DNA of 64,000 nucleotides, from positions 770,843-834,842 of the forward strand of contig OX393562.1 of NCBI GenBank assembly GCA_947652115.1, written 5' to 3'. The notes below the pieces were generated by a model. That model was given only the letters and a program-made list of their open reading frames with translations. It ran no database searches and was not told the origin of the DNA. Positions within the stretch are counted from its first letter, which is position 1. Each line of letters starts with the position of its first letter. This DNA is from Blastomussa wellsi. Lineage: Eukaryota; Cnidaria; Anthozoa; Scleractinia; Plerogyridae. The position numbers and the translations under genes are program-made. Of this stretch, positions 33,801 through 45,265 are shown one piece after another.

Positions 33801-36800
33801 ATGAGCACAGACAATTGTAAGCTCTATTAGATTACAAACCAGTCTCAGTAATTGCTAACACTTTGGCTATTTTTCTCGTGGGAAATACTCTTATGCTGGG
33901 GCGGAAACTGCCCCGCGCATTAAATTAACAATCAAAATTACATCACCGGCTTCAGTGAAGTTGATTTAAGACAATGTTCAACACACCTTCACAGCTGATG
34001 AAGGCTTTCAAAGACGCAGAAATTTTACACACACTAAATGAACCAGTTATTCAAACGTGCTAAGAAGGAGTTAAGGGGACATTCATCGCGGTAATTATAG
34101 CTCCTATAGTTTAACAAGTCTCCAAATTGTAGGCTGAAGATATTGATAACTGTTGAAAAATCGTAATCAACTTTGCACGCTGTCTACCAACCTCAAAACC
34201 TGGATGAAAATGATATGGTTTATGGTAACTTCTTCCCTAAAGCGGCTTTGTACAGATCACTCGATAGTTTATTTTTAGAATGTCACCAATTAAAGCTGCT
34301 CTTTAAAAGGCATGCATTGAAAAATAAACATGACGTGTTTTTGTTCTGGGAATGAACAAGGCCGCAAAGCATTGTGTCAGTGACGCAGTTGCCTTGACAA
34401 CGATCGAAGCTTGTCATGCTGAAAATGATCGATGTATTTGAAGCGAACAGAACTGAGTGATTTTTAAACTTTTATTAATGTGCGTTTTTTGATTATGTTT
34501 TTCAAACTTAATGTTGTTACTTTTTTCGTGTTGCAGCCATTTATTTGTAGAAAAAAAGAAATTTTACGTGGATTACAGGGCTTGATCCTTTAAAATAGAA
34601 TTTCTACCGTAACCTCTGTCAATAAGGCTATACTCGAGGGTTAGCTTGCGTGAACATTTTGACCAAATTCTTGTCTGGTTTCGCTTTCGACCAAAGCTTA
34701 GTTAATTTCAAACCTCCTTTACATTGCAGAAATTTACCCGCTCCAAAAATAACATTCACACTACTTCTTGAGAGGGAAATATCGTAATCTTATCAACCGT
34801 GTCATCGAGCGGGTTTTTTTCATAGCGTATTCACCAGTATCACAAGAAGGTTGCTTCTCGGCCTCTTTTATTCAGTCAAAGCGATAACCTATTTTGTCGA
34901 TATGTTTAACGTTTCCAAGTAGCAGTTTTAGAGCAGTGTTTTATAAAAGGAGTCATATTTACTGGAAGTCCCCTTTTATAGAGTGATTTTGCAACCTCCT
35001 TGCTAAATGAAGCGAGAAATCCCCAAATCACTTAATAAAGATCTTAGGTTTTTAGCGAGATGCATAAAATATCATAATTTACTAACGGTTGATTCACGTT
35101 TCTGCTTAATTTTACCAAACCCTGTTATTAGAAGTCCGTCTATAACATATCTAACCAAATAAGGAACTGCAAAGTAGTTTTGAGCAAAAAAGGTAAGTAG
35201 TTGTTAACCAGCGCATTCTAGTACAAATAACCGAATTTTATCTTTTACATTCAATTGCACCTCGCATGGACTGTTTTTTCACAGCCTTAAAATTCCATCT
35301 TCGTTGTAAGGTGTGAGCGTTTCGTCAGACTTAATTTAATTAATTTGAATTTCTTTTTCTTTTTTTCAATGTTTGTTTTATTTTGATAATCCTCGTCTTT
35401 AAAGGCTAAAATCCAGCAAAAAAAGACCATGGATTAAAAAGAAAAATTACTCGAAATGTCATCGTTTGTTACGTTTCCTTAATGATAATTTGAAATTGAT
35501 CACGGATAACAGCGAAAATGAATAAATTTAACTGTGTTTTTCTAATAGCTTCAACAGCAGTTCAATTTCCTATTTTATCCCACGCGAGAACTAATGGCCT
35601 TCTACAGTTTTCTGTCGGCGATTAGGTTAAAAATTCGATAAGCTGAACTTAAATATCCTGTATACAAAATAAACCAAAAGGTCATTGGAAATTTGCTGTC
35701 ATAAGAGCTGAAGTTATTCTACACCGACGATGAAATCGCTTCTAACGGATATAAATTTTTCATTAACTTCTACATTATGACGATTTTATTTCTATTCCGA
35801 GGAGGCAAAGGCCGTAAATGACTTTAAAAAGCCAGATCATGAAAAATTAGTCCAAAAATTACAAGTCGATGAAAATTTTATATTATAAACGTTGGTTTGA
35901 ACCGTGTACAGAGTTTGTTCTTCTTCATCATCATCTTCGCGCTTTCTTTCTGCTATATAAAAGTATAAGTTCAAAACATGCCTAACAGATTGTACGCGAA
36001 ATCGTTCAACTTTTAATTTCTCGACGACAAAAACAGATGCGCCATTCCAGAGGTTTTGAAAGTGATTTTAGTGATATAGTTTGATAATCGGCTATCGCAA
36101 GAAACTTTGCCTTTTCCTGCTATGCGTAAATTTTTGGAACAGGTGGCTCAAGCTAAAGCCCAAAGCATTCACAATATTTTGTTTTAATGTACAGTGGAAC
36201 TTTGACTACATCTATCTCTCTCATTCGTTTTCTGAAAAAGTACTGGAAAACTATTTTTACCAATTTTTCTTGCTCTTCTTTTCGTTAAGGAAACCCATAG
36301 AAGAAATTCAATATCAATTTAAGCAGACGTATCTAATAAACAACAATTTATGATTTGCAAAATCTTTATTTCTTTTCAATTTTTACACCAAGGCTTTTAA
36401 AATGTCTTGTCTTGAAGCTTGCCAGTAAATATACGAATACATTGGATACGTTGAAAATCTGTTTTTTGTAATTTAACGACAATCGCGATCGCTTTTATAT
36501 AGTCTGACTTTTTACAGAAGTATTCCTTTTTCATTTGTACAATTAACTCGTGATTCGTTTGAAGCTGGTAGCTAAAGCTGTCCTTGTTTCTTGTTTACAT
36601 ATTCAGTTGTTATTTTGATGAAAATGGCATACTTGTCCCCGCATATGGAACGCGCGTATACGCATCATCATCTCAAGAGGAACGATGTTAGTTTCGTCAT
36701 ATTTTCAGATTGAAAAAGCATTCAGTTATTTTAACTCAATAAGAAGACAGCTGAGAAGGGATTATACACTATTCTTAATAAATTCCTAGGTCATTAACAC

Positions 36801-37242
36801 ACAAATTCTCCTAACAATATCAATACATTGTCAAGCAGAAAGATGACGAGAATATAGAAATTCATCGACTACGGATAACGACTTGTTCCACTTACTCTTA
36901 TAACAATTTATAGAAATTTATATTAGTGAATTAAATCGAATTTCGTCTTGGGGCTGAAAAGGTGTTAAAGTGTCAGTACAGACTAGATTTTTTTGCTTGG
37001 AGTGGAAATGCTTTTAATTGATTCTTATATACAAAACTTTATACATGATTGTGTTGGCTTTTGGGATTTTCCTTTGATTTATATGGCGGAGCAAAGATTG
37101 TTCCAATATGAGCGATCGCGTTCGATAAAACTTGATCGTTTGTATTACATAGCACGAAATCAAACGCTTTGCATGCTAAAGGGCGAATTACCCCTAGCTT
37201 AAAGAGTTCTTCTGTAATAACTGTCAAAAGAATCTCCGTACA
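30811..37242. other. Intergenic region 3' of the Emx-type gene
   Basis: About 6.4 kb of AT-rich DNA without a supported gene or recognised repeat. Given the neighbouring developmental homeobox gene, it may hold enhancers; that is inference. Confidence 0.35.
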
Positions 37243-37547
37243 TCAGACCATGTGATCATGTTCCTCTTTCTGTCCACTGTTTAAACCGTGGCATTCGTTG
37301 ACGCTTATGCCGGAGTTCTTTGCCTGCGATGAAGCTTTTTCCTCGGCTTGTTGGCGTTTCCACTTTGTTCTTCGGTTCTGGAACCAGACTTTGATTTGCG
37401 TCTCGGAGAGATTTAAAAACGATGCCAATTGTTTTCGCTCTGTTCCAACGATGTAGTGGTTCTTATCAAACGCATTTTCCAAGTGAAGAAGTTGTGTAGG
37501 GGTGAACGCTGTTCTGATCCTCTTTGGTCTGCGACAAGCTACAAACC
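37243..37547 (-). CDS. emx: Emx exon 2 (homeodomain and C-terminus)
   Basis: 305 bp, incoming phase 1 at [16 protein letters not shown]; stop at 37,243. The C-terminal tail after the homeodomain is about 34 residues ([10 protein letters not shown], ending HDHMV). Confidence 0.9.
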
Positions 37548-38281
37548 CTGTGTAAAATAAAATGGTAAAAATTCTCGTCAAAAACTTATCAAAAACAGTC
37601 TTCTAAAGAAACATTTTTTAAAACGCAGGAACACGTAGTTTTTACAGTTAACGTGCTTGCTTTCAAAGAATAAATGGGTGTTTTTTTTATCTAGAGAAAG
37701 TGATAGAAAATCAGTATTACCAAAGTTACAACAAATTACATCCCAGCAGGAAAATGCGCTCTTATTTTCATCATGGCCCAGGTTTATCGCACATAATTAT
37801 TCTTACAAGAGTCGCAAAATTTCGTACTCCGCAAACTGTGAATTATCGCAAATGCTGCGCTAACAAAAAGGTTGTCCCGCGAAATTTGGCAAACGACACT
37901 GGGGAAGACAGTGGGTGGTTGAGACACTCGAAGTTTCAAACATTACGATAGTTGACTTATCTAAGGAATTCAGATTAAGTACTGGAGAACAGAAGGAGTG
38001 TAAAGGAAGTGTATCCTACCGCTATGGAGAGAACCGGCCGTGTAGCTGCAATTAAGATCGTGCACATATCGGTGACTTGAGGCGCACGGATAGAAGGAAA
38101 ATGAGCCAGAATTGTAGGCTGACAGGCTGTGAAGAGGGTGTGAATCAAAGCGTACAGCCATAGGGTAATCTGTTTGAGATTTGTAGCCCGCATAACTTTG
38201 CTGGGTTGAAGGCTGAATATTCGAGCTGGGTCTGTACATAGAGTTAAGGAACGAGGATTGCGAACCTTCGTAGGCGTGCAT
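37243..38281 (-). CDS. emx: Emx-type homeobox transcription factor (two exons)
   Basis: Exon 1 is 38,020-38,281 and exon 2 is 37,243-37,547, joined by a phase-1 intron (donor AGCG/GTAGGA, acceptor TTTTACACAG), giving 188 residues. The homeodomain (about 95-154) starts [20 protein letters not shown] and contains [14 protein letters not shown] and [14 protein letters not shown]. Phe8, Trp48, Gln50 and Asn51 are present. PKRIRTAF, KNHYxVGxERKQLA and WFQNRRTK are Emx hallmarks (Not and Vax differ), so I assign Emx; Emx proteins pattern the head or oral region in animals. The N-terminal exon is Ser/Tyr/Gln-rich. I see no eh1 repressor motif (F-x-I-x-x-I-L), unlike many Emx proteins. An in-frame TAG lies shortly before the ATG, and a TATA-like box sits about 80 bp upstream. 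Confidence 0.9.
38020..38281 (-). CDS. emx: Emx exon 1 (N-terminus)
   Basis: 262 bp, ATG at 38,281, donor AGCG/GTAGGA. It encodes [20 protein letters not shown]...HSG. The phase-1 end matches exon 2. Confidence 0.8.
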
Positions 38282-38358
38282 CTTTGAGATGAAGACTTGC
38301 TATGGTTCGCTCCACCCGAGTTCAAGAAAAAGAGTGACTACTTCTTAGAAGCAATCCA

Positions 38359-38366
38359 ATTATATA
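38359..38366 (-). promoter_or_regulatory. TATA-like box of the Emx-type gene
   Basis: TATATAAT on the minus strand, about 78 bp upstream of the ATG. It would place transcription start near 38,330 with a 5' UTR of about 50 bp. Supports, but does not prove, the chosen first exon. Confidence 0.4.
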
Positions 38367-41300
38367 GCTTACAATTTACTTATTATTACAATACATTGTT
38401 CCCATTTTCAAATTAATGAGTTGGGACTAATTAAAAGTATAAGCAGCGAAAATTTGCAAGCTGTCGGATGCCTTATTGAAATGAATTCTGTGAAATTTGG
38501 CAAAAAGCGTGGAGATGAAGTTTCCAGCAAGGATTATTAAACAGTCGCCAATTTGCGCCCGAGCAAACAGCTCATAACGATCAACAGCCGAGATGATCGG
38601 CTCATTTACGAATTCTTTTTTTATTGACGTCTTTGCTCTATTAAGCCAATGATAGCTCGAAACAGCTGATGAAAATTTTAAAGTGGGCGAAAATGCGTAT
38701 TTGAATGAATAAAAAATAAACGCCACGTTTGATTTCCGGATGCGCTGCTTCGCACAAATTCTCCACTTCATAAAGTTAAGTATAAGGCAAGTTAATCAAA
38801 GCAGAATCAAATTAACTCGCAGTTAAGGTTACGCGTCCGGGATTTGTAGTGTGTATAATAAAGTTAATAAAGCTGTCACATTATTATTAAAGATTCAAGA
38901 ACGAGAATGAAAATGAAACGCACAAATACTGATTTGTCTAAAAATCGAATCTGATGAATGATTCGTTTATGTATTGTTTCGTTTGCTTTCAAACGCAGAG
39001 CGATGTTATTTTCAATGAAAACCACCATATGGTAAGTCGAAAATAGCTTCATTATATTTTAATAATCTCCCGTCGAATCTGTTTGGAAATCTGCTAAATA
39101 ATGAATTTCACTTAAGCACGGAACTTTAGGGCATTAACGAGAATATACGGCATTGTGTCGTGTACAAATTGTATCTCTGAAAACTCGAGCTCGAAATGTC
39201 ATACCGATATGTTAAAAGACTGCGTTTTGCTAACTTCGTAGTCTTAATCTATTAGCACTCCACAAAAGACGAGCTTTGTTTGTTTGGACAAAGATGGCCC
39301 GGGGTTTATAAAGAAAGGCATTCGTCCTTCACAGTTCATTTATTTAAGCTAAGTAAATTTCAATTAGGAAATATCCGGCAGCTCTTTGATACTTTCAACT
39401 CTTCATAAAATGCAAGTGTTAGCGCGCGAAATATCTCTCGGCCTTGGCTTTTGTTTTAGCTACCATAAAATTCGAGCACTTTACTCGAATATTATGAGGT
39501 TTTTTAAAACTTTTTTTTCTTAGGCGCGGCAAGATGTTCTCGCCAAAACATTTATCTTACTTTTTGGCGAGCCCTCATATTTTCGTACATAGTTTTTCAA
39601 ATTCGTAAAGCCTTTTTTTCTTTTACATAATAAAACCACAACTTGGGTTATGCACGTTAGTCCAGTGAGATGTAGCCACTTTTAGCACTTGTTATCTTTC
39701 AAACTGCGTATGAATAAAATCGTTAAATTTCTTCGCACTTTTCGCCTTTTACACCGTTCAAAATTTAATGAGATTTAGAAATATTTCCCAGGTCTTTAAA
39801 AGAAACCCGAAGAGGATTTTAATGTTCTTGTTTCCACTGATTAGGCAGCGAGAAAAAAGTCTACTTAAAACCGTAGGTTAACTATGCTTTCGCCTAAAGT
39901 TGTGTTAATTTCGACGATGTAAACAGCCTTATTACACGGTTGGTCTATACTGATGTACTACGCGTGTAATAGTGACTATTTTGTTACGCTGCAGATGGAA
40001 TATGAATTGGCTCATAACAGCGAGTTTTACGGTGAGATTATCGTGTTAAAGTTTGTTTAAATTATGCGAGATGACCTACTGTCGTGAGTCAAAAGAAGGG
40101 ATTGATTTTTTTCATAATGGAACGAAACCAAAACAGTTCCAGGGGGGTATTCGGGTGTGCACCCAAGCGAAAAAATGCTACTTTAAAAGTTATTATTTTA
40201 AAATAATTCACCTAAAGAATAATATAATATTGAGAACCAAACTTTTGCCATAGCAATGTGTTGATTTTCTTCGTCAGTTTAACACAAAGTCGACATAAAT
40301 TCTACTTTTACACGAAGTAAAAATGGATATTTTGATTGAGAACTTCGTATATTTTTGTTCACACAGGTGATGTGGAGTTATCGATGATTAATTATGACAT
40401 CACATCATAACTTTAGCTTTTTTATTCTCTTTGTCGAAAATTCAGTGACATTATCTCTGCTTCGTTAAGCAGTAAAAGGTTGAGCGATTTTGAATAAAAG
40501 ATTTATGATATATTGTAATCGAGTTAAATGCACCTTTCCGCGTTTAAAGGTTTTGTAGCTCTCTATTTTCTCGCCATGGGAAAGGGCCATCTGGAACTCG
40601 CTGCTTCACAAGCACATCCTTGTACATTTTTCATAAACTTGTTTATACAAAATGCAAACATCGTCCAAACAGCACAATTTACCTTTCACCATCATCGGGA
40701 AACGATGCTTAAAGTTCCTTAAGGCAAAATAAAAAGCGAATTACATTTTTGGCGAGTCAATCAGTCTGTCGTAGAAAGAAGCACCTTTGCTAAGAGGCGC
40801 GTTTGGAGTTTCCAAAGTTCAAGCGGCTTGGAGTTTATCGGTATATAAATCTAATAAAAACAGTCCCTTGTCGACTAAGGTATCAAGAAATGTTGAATAT
40901 TGAATCTTCACAGCTGTAGTTAAGTGACCATGGACAATAAGCCATATCGTGCAGCAGTAAATTTTCCTAAAAGATCAAATCAGCGTTTTTGCCGGCACTT
41001 GATGTCCATAGATCCCGTATCGGATTAAATGTGATAGTGGTGTTTGTTTCGAGACAAACGAACTCGAACCTTCGACTCCCCAGTGTTATCAAAAGTGATA
41101 CATTGTTGAAAGATAGGTGATCAAAATTACACGAAAAAACACCATCTGGGTGATAATCACCTGATTTATAACTACATTCAAAGAACTACCATAAAAAGGA
41201 AATGTATAACGCTTAGTAAGGTAAATTAGTATTTCGAGGGAGGGAGATCTAAACATCCAATAACAGCTTATAATTTGGAACGTGACGAGAGCTTTTGTGC

Positions 41301-44300
41301 ACGCTGGTACATTGTAATATTGGCAAAAGAGAAATGCGTCTCCAGGTATAGAATATTTGATATTTGAATACGTTTCTGCAAGAGAAAATGTTGTTTTTTT
41401 TTTCGTTACAATCAAACTGACTTTTTTACCATTTGTCGAACCGTATCAGCTGGGGTCACGTGATCTGATCGTGTTAAAACACATCGAAAAAATTAAACAC
41501 ATCAAAAGCAATCAAACTTGCCATGTTGCAAACAACGTTTGCCTTAATGCCAGCACTACTCTCCTATTTTATTGATCTATTTATTATTTATTTTCGTTTT
41601 ATTTTATATCTTCGCATTTCAAATATTCTTAGGTGCTGTTATCGTTCGTTTTAAGACAGGCGCTATTTCATGGATAAAATAGCTAGCAATTCAATATTTC
41701 CGAGAAACTGCTCTTATTTTTAGAACAATTGCCATGATCCATTATTCAGTTTTGCTTTGTTTATATGAATTGTTTTTTATTATATTATTAAAGATTTTTA
41801 TAAATCGCAGTCGAGAAGTTCCAATTGAATGATGCAATAAATGGTAAATTTTCAACTCTAGCGGAAAATTACTTTTGTCCAATTTCAAGCTTGAAAGCTA
41901 ATCGTCGCGTGTACAAATTGAAAAAATTCTTTAGAATTTGAAGCATTAAAAGCTGAACATTGTAACTTTTCGTTTACTTTAGCACCGATTTTCAAAAGCC
42001 CTAAACACTGCGTTGTTCCAAAAAATTACAACAATTCTCACCTCAGACAAAAAATATTTGTCTAAAAATAGCAAGCTAAAATGTTACCCATTAAAAAGTT
42101 GTTAAATTGTACCAATGTTAAAATGTTTTAAAATCATTACATTTGCGCAGTGTTCATTCGATTTTGTGTTAATGTCGCGCCGTCGTTTTATCGTCTTATG
42201 CATTTTTTATGAATCCACAATTACTTCGGATTTCACTACCTGTTTAACCGGTGTAGTGCGTCAATCGTTGATGTTTATAGCAAAATTATTTACCAGGATG
42301 CAAATCTCTAAAATTAAGTATGAAATAGCAAAAGTATTTTTCCAAACGTGTTCCAACTTTTATTCAAATAATAAAGTAGACGGTAAAGAATGTACATTTT
42401 TTCAGACTAGCCTGAAATTAAACTCAGCTTGTTTTCAATAAAGCACAAAGACAATCGTGTAAAACAGAAAAAACGAAAATCAAACAATAAAATCAGGTTT
42501 TGCTGAGAACCTCGGTCATGCAATTCTCACACACGAATTGTTTTACTTCACGCTTCTTTTTCACAAGCTATCGTGCTGTTTCGCCTGTATTTGCATTGTT
42601 TTCAGCGAAAAAAAAGCTTCTTCTTTTGAAGTTCCAAAACTCCTTGCTTGAACAAAATCGTCACAGATACTTCAAACACGTGAAAACATGGGAGATTTTA
42701 AAACGTCTTTGTCTTACTAAGGGTTTGACTTTGAATGCCTGTCTTTGTTGTGAAGCCTGTATTGTGTTTAACAGCGTGAAAATGTCTCGCTCAATTGGGC
42801 AAAGTGATTTATGAGCGACCTTTATACACAAATCCTTAGACTGTGTGAGAATTGTAACCGATACTACAATGTCGAAATGTATCTGTGATTATATTATTTG
42901 TTTATGCAGTCAAAAAAGTCTCCAAAAAGCGGATTGATACCCACTTGAACATTTACAGCAAAGTCTTCGTGTATCCGGCTTTTGTGTAAATGGAAAAATT
43001 ACAGGTTTGTTCGGGTGAAAGTGGTGGGTGTATTGTTCTAATAATGGCAAACAAAGCAACTCTACAATCAGCAACATTTGGCTTTATTGAAGGTTTGATT
43101 GTTCGGGTTCAGCGGGATGTTAAGTGAGCTCCCACGGGAAATTCTATTCCATCTTTATAATAAGCGAGGCCAGAAAATCCAAGGAAAGATATAAATATGA
43201 GAAAACCACGAATATACTTTTGCATTATAGATCTTTCCCTCCATTCGATGGATTTTTAGTTTGTAAGAATTAACAGGAACTTGATCGTGGTTCGTTTCGC
43301 TTCGAGAAGGCTAAGGCATCGATTTTCTACCAAACATTTTTACATGACTCCCTGATCTATTTCTTCTTATTTTCCACTAACCGAAAAAATGTTTCAATAG
43401 TGTAAAGCAGTGGCTAAAATAGGTGGTCTTTTAGGAAAGGGCACACGCCATGCAATACGTCACGTGGGAATTACTGGTAAGGAAGACTTTGCATTCCGGG
43501 AGTTCTGGGTTCCAAACATTTCAACTTTCAAATAATTGGTCTTCCAGATTCCACTCTGTGTCTCGGCTAAAGTAAATCGGCCTTTGGGTTTCTCAGGATA
43601 TTTTGCCGTAACTTTTTTTTTGGAAAATAAGACCTGGGCTGATTTTTGTTGAAATATACCAAGCTGTATTTCCTTCAGTTATGTTTTTGAAGGAGTTGGA
43701 TATCTGAGTGACTTTTGCGCAAGGAAACGAGGGGGACCAACCTTATAGACATACTTTGGGTGAACCGAGGCACCTTGGGACGCATTTCAAGATTTTTACG
43801 GCAATTAATTGCACCACCGATTAATTTTCAGTGTATAATATTAAACTACCATTTTTAGAATAATTTTTAGTGTATAATATAGGATTCCAAGTATATTCGC
43901 TATTTACTTGCCTGATGTTTTGTCTCTTTCTATAGAGAACAAAACTGTGACTAAAAAATACCCAAATATGCGGCCCAGAAAACGAAATCATGCGATAGAG
44001 GAAAATTGCACAGGAAACATGAATCTTTGCTCGCTCAGATAAATTACTGTTTCTTTATTATTTTCTAAAATAATACATATCTTTATAAATTATTTTTTTA
44101 ATAAATATCCTTTTTCTATAATTTGATTCTGTCAAGAGAATATGAACTAACTCATGTTTTCTTGATTTTGTATAACATATATAATATACCAAGGCAATGT
44201 ATTGAGAGGTAGGACTGAAGTATAAAGAAAGAACTTCTATCATTCAATGTCACCCATCTGCACTTGCAGTCATATAATTGTTATTTTAGGTTCGGCAGCC

Positions 44301-44481
44301 ATTTAGACAAAAGGCAAACTCGCATCAACAAACATTTCGGTGTGATGTAGGGACTTAATATCAGATATTTTGTAAATAATTTACTTTTCCATATAAAAAA
44401 TACCAATATTACAATCGATAGATTTTACTTTACGCAAGATAGAGAAATTAAAAAGCACATATTTTCAGAAAAAAGTAGGAT
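38367..44481. other. Intergenic region 5' of the Emx-type gene
   Basis: About 6.1 kb with no supported gene. The first 400 bp (about 38,430-38,770) is less AT-rich than the rest and may belong to the promoter. No transposable element recognised. Confidence 0.35.
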
Positions 44482-44815
44482 TTATTCGGGTTGTTTTAGA
44501 TCTTCGGATAGCTTCGGATCATCTTCGTATAGATCTTCAGGAGTATACGGCTCTGGCTAAATGAGTAATAATTTAATAATTAAGAAACTTTTCTCGCTAC
44601 TGACATGTATACCTGAGACCTGAGAAGTCGGGAAAAGTGTTTTTGTTTTGTCGCGGAAATTGTAATGCGCTTTAGTCGGTAAGAAATATGTAAAAACGCT
44701 TGAGGAAGAGGTAACGGTCACCTGTAAGTTTTACCTGCTTGCAATAATTCTCAATATCGCCATTGTTAGTTATCACAACTTTAAAATGGGGTTTCGTCAC
44801 TTGCCGAATACTGTT
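44482..44815 (-). CDS. Two 3'-terminal exons of an unidentified gene (partial)
   Basis: Exon 44,735-44,815 (81 bp, phase 0-0, acceptor GATTTTTTAG, donor AGCAG/GTAAAA) encodes NSIRQVTKPHFKVVITNNGD and IENYCKQ. Exon 44,482-44,556 (acceptor TTACTCATTTAG) encodes PEPYTPEDLYEDDPKLSEDL, KQPE and a stop. Both have good splice sites and join in frame. 'FKVVITNNGDIE' is weakly like the C-terminal end of P-loop nucleotide kinases; I would not rely on it. The five-exon gene upstream ends with its own stop and phase-1 introns, so these exons are either a separate gene, possibly with exons inside that gene's introns, or an alternative 3' end I could not join. Confidence 0.5.
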
Positions 44816-44910
44816 CTAAAAAATCAATTTTTTGCAGGGTTTCAGTGATGTAAATACATTTTCTGAAAATCGCGTCAATTTCTAATGATAGTACAACTAT
44901 ATATGTACTG

Positions 44911-45022
44911 TAGCCTGTGAACAGGCTCCAGGGATGGGTCGGGGTGGGTAGGGACGGTGGACTGTCCGATGCCCAACCGCCCCCGACCCACCCCGTCTAG
45001 CTGGAGCCTGTTCGCGGGCTAA
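44911..45022. mobile_element. Foldback element, about 112 bp
   Basis: Arms TAGCCTGTGAACAGGCTCCA and CTGGAGCCTGTTCGCGGGCT, with inner GGGTCGGGGTGGG / CCCGACCCACCCCG. GC-rich hairpin between the two minus-strand 3' ends. Confidence 0.78.
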
Positions 45023-45212
45023 TGTACTCTAAAGTGATACTCTTTTGTCAAGCATTAGCTAACTATGAAATTGTAGCAAACTGACTAGACGGAGGATAAG
45101 TAAGACACTTTAGATGCGAACGATTACTTAAATTTCTTCACCTGTGAGTTTCAATTCAATTCTACACTTTACGTGAGTTCCCTGTTTAGATAAATTGAGG
45201 ATCGCAGTTTTA

Positions 45213-45265
45213 CTAATCAAAGTCTTGTTCAGTGTCGTCTAGGTCTTCATCAGAGTCTGACACAA
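45213..45265 (-). CDS. Coiled-coil protein gene, terminal exon 5
   Basis: 53 bp, acceptor TTTTGTTTTGCAG, stop TAG at 45,213-45,215. Acidic, casein-kinase-2-like tail VSDSDEDLDDTEQDFD. Confidence 0.78.
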
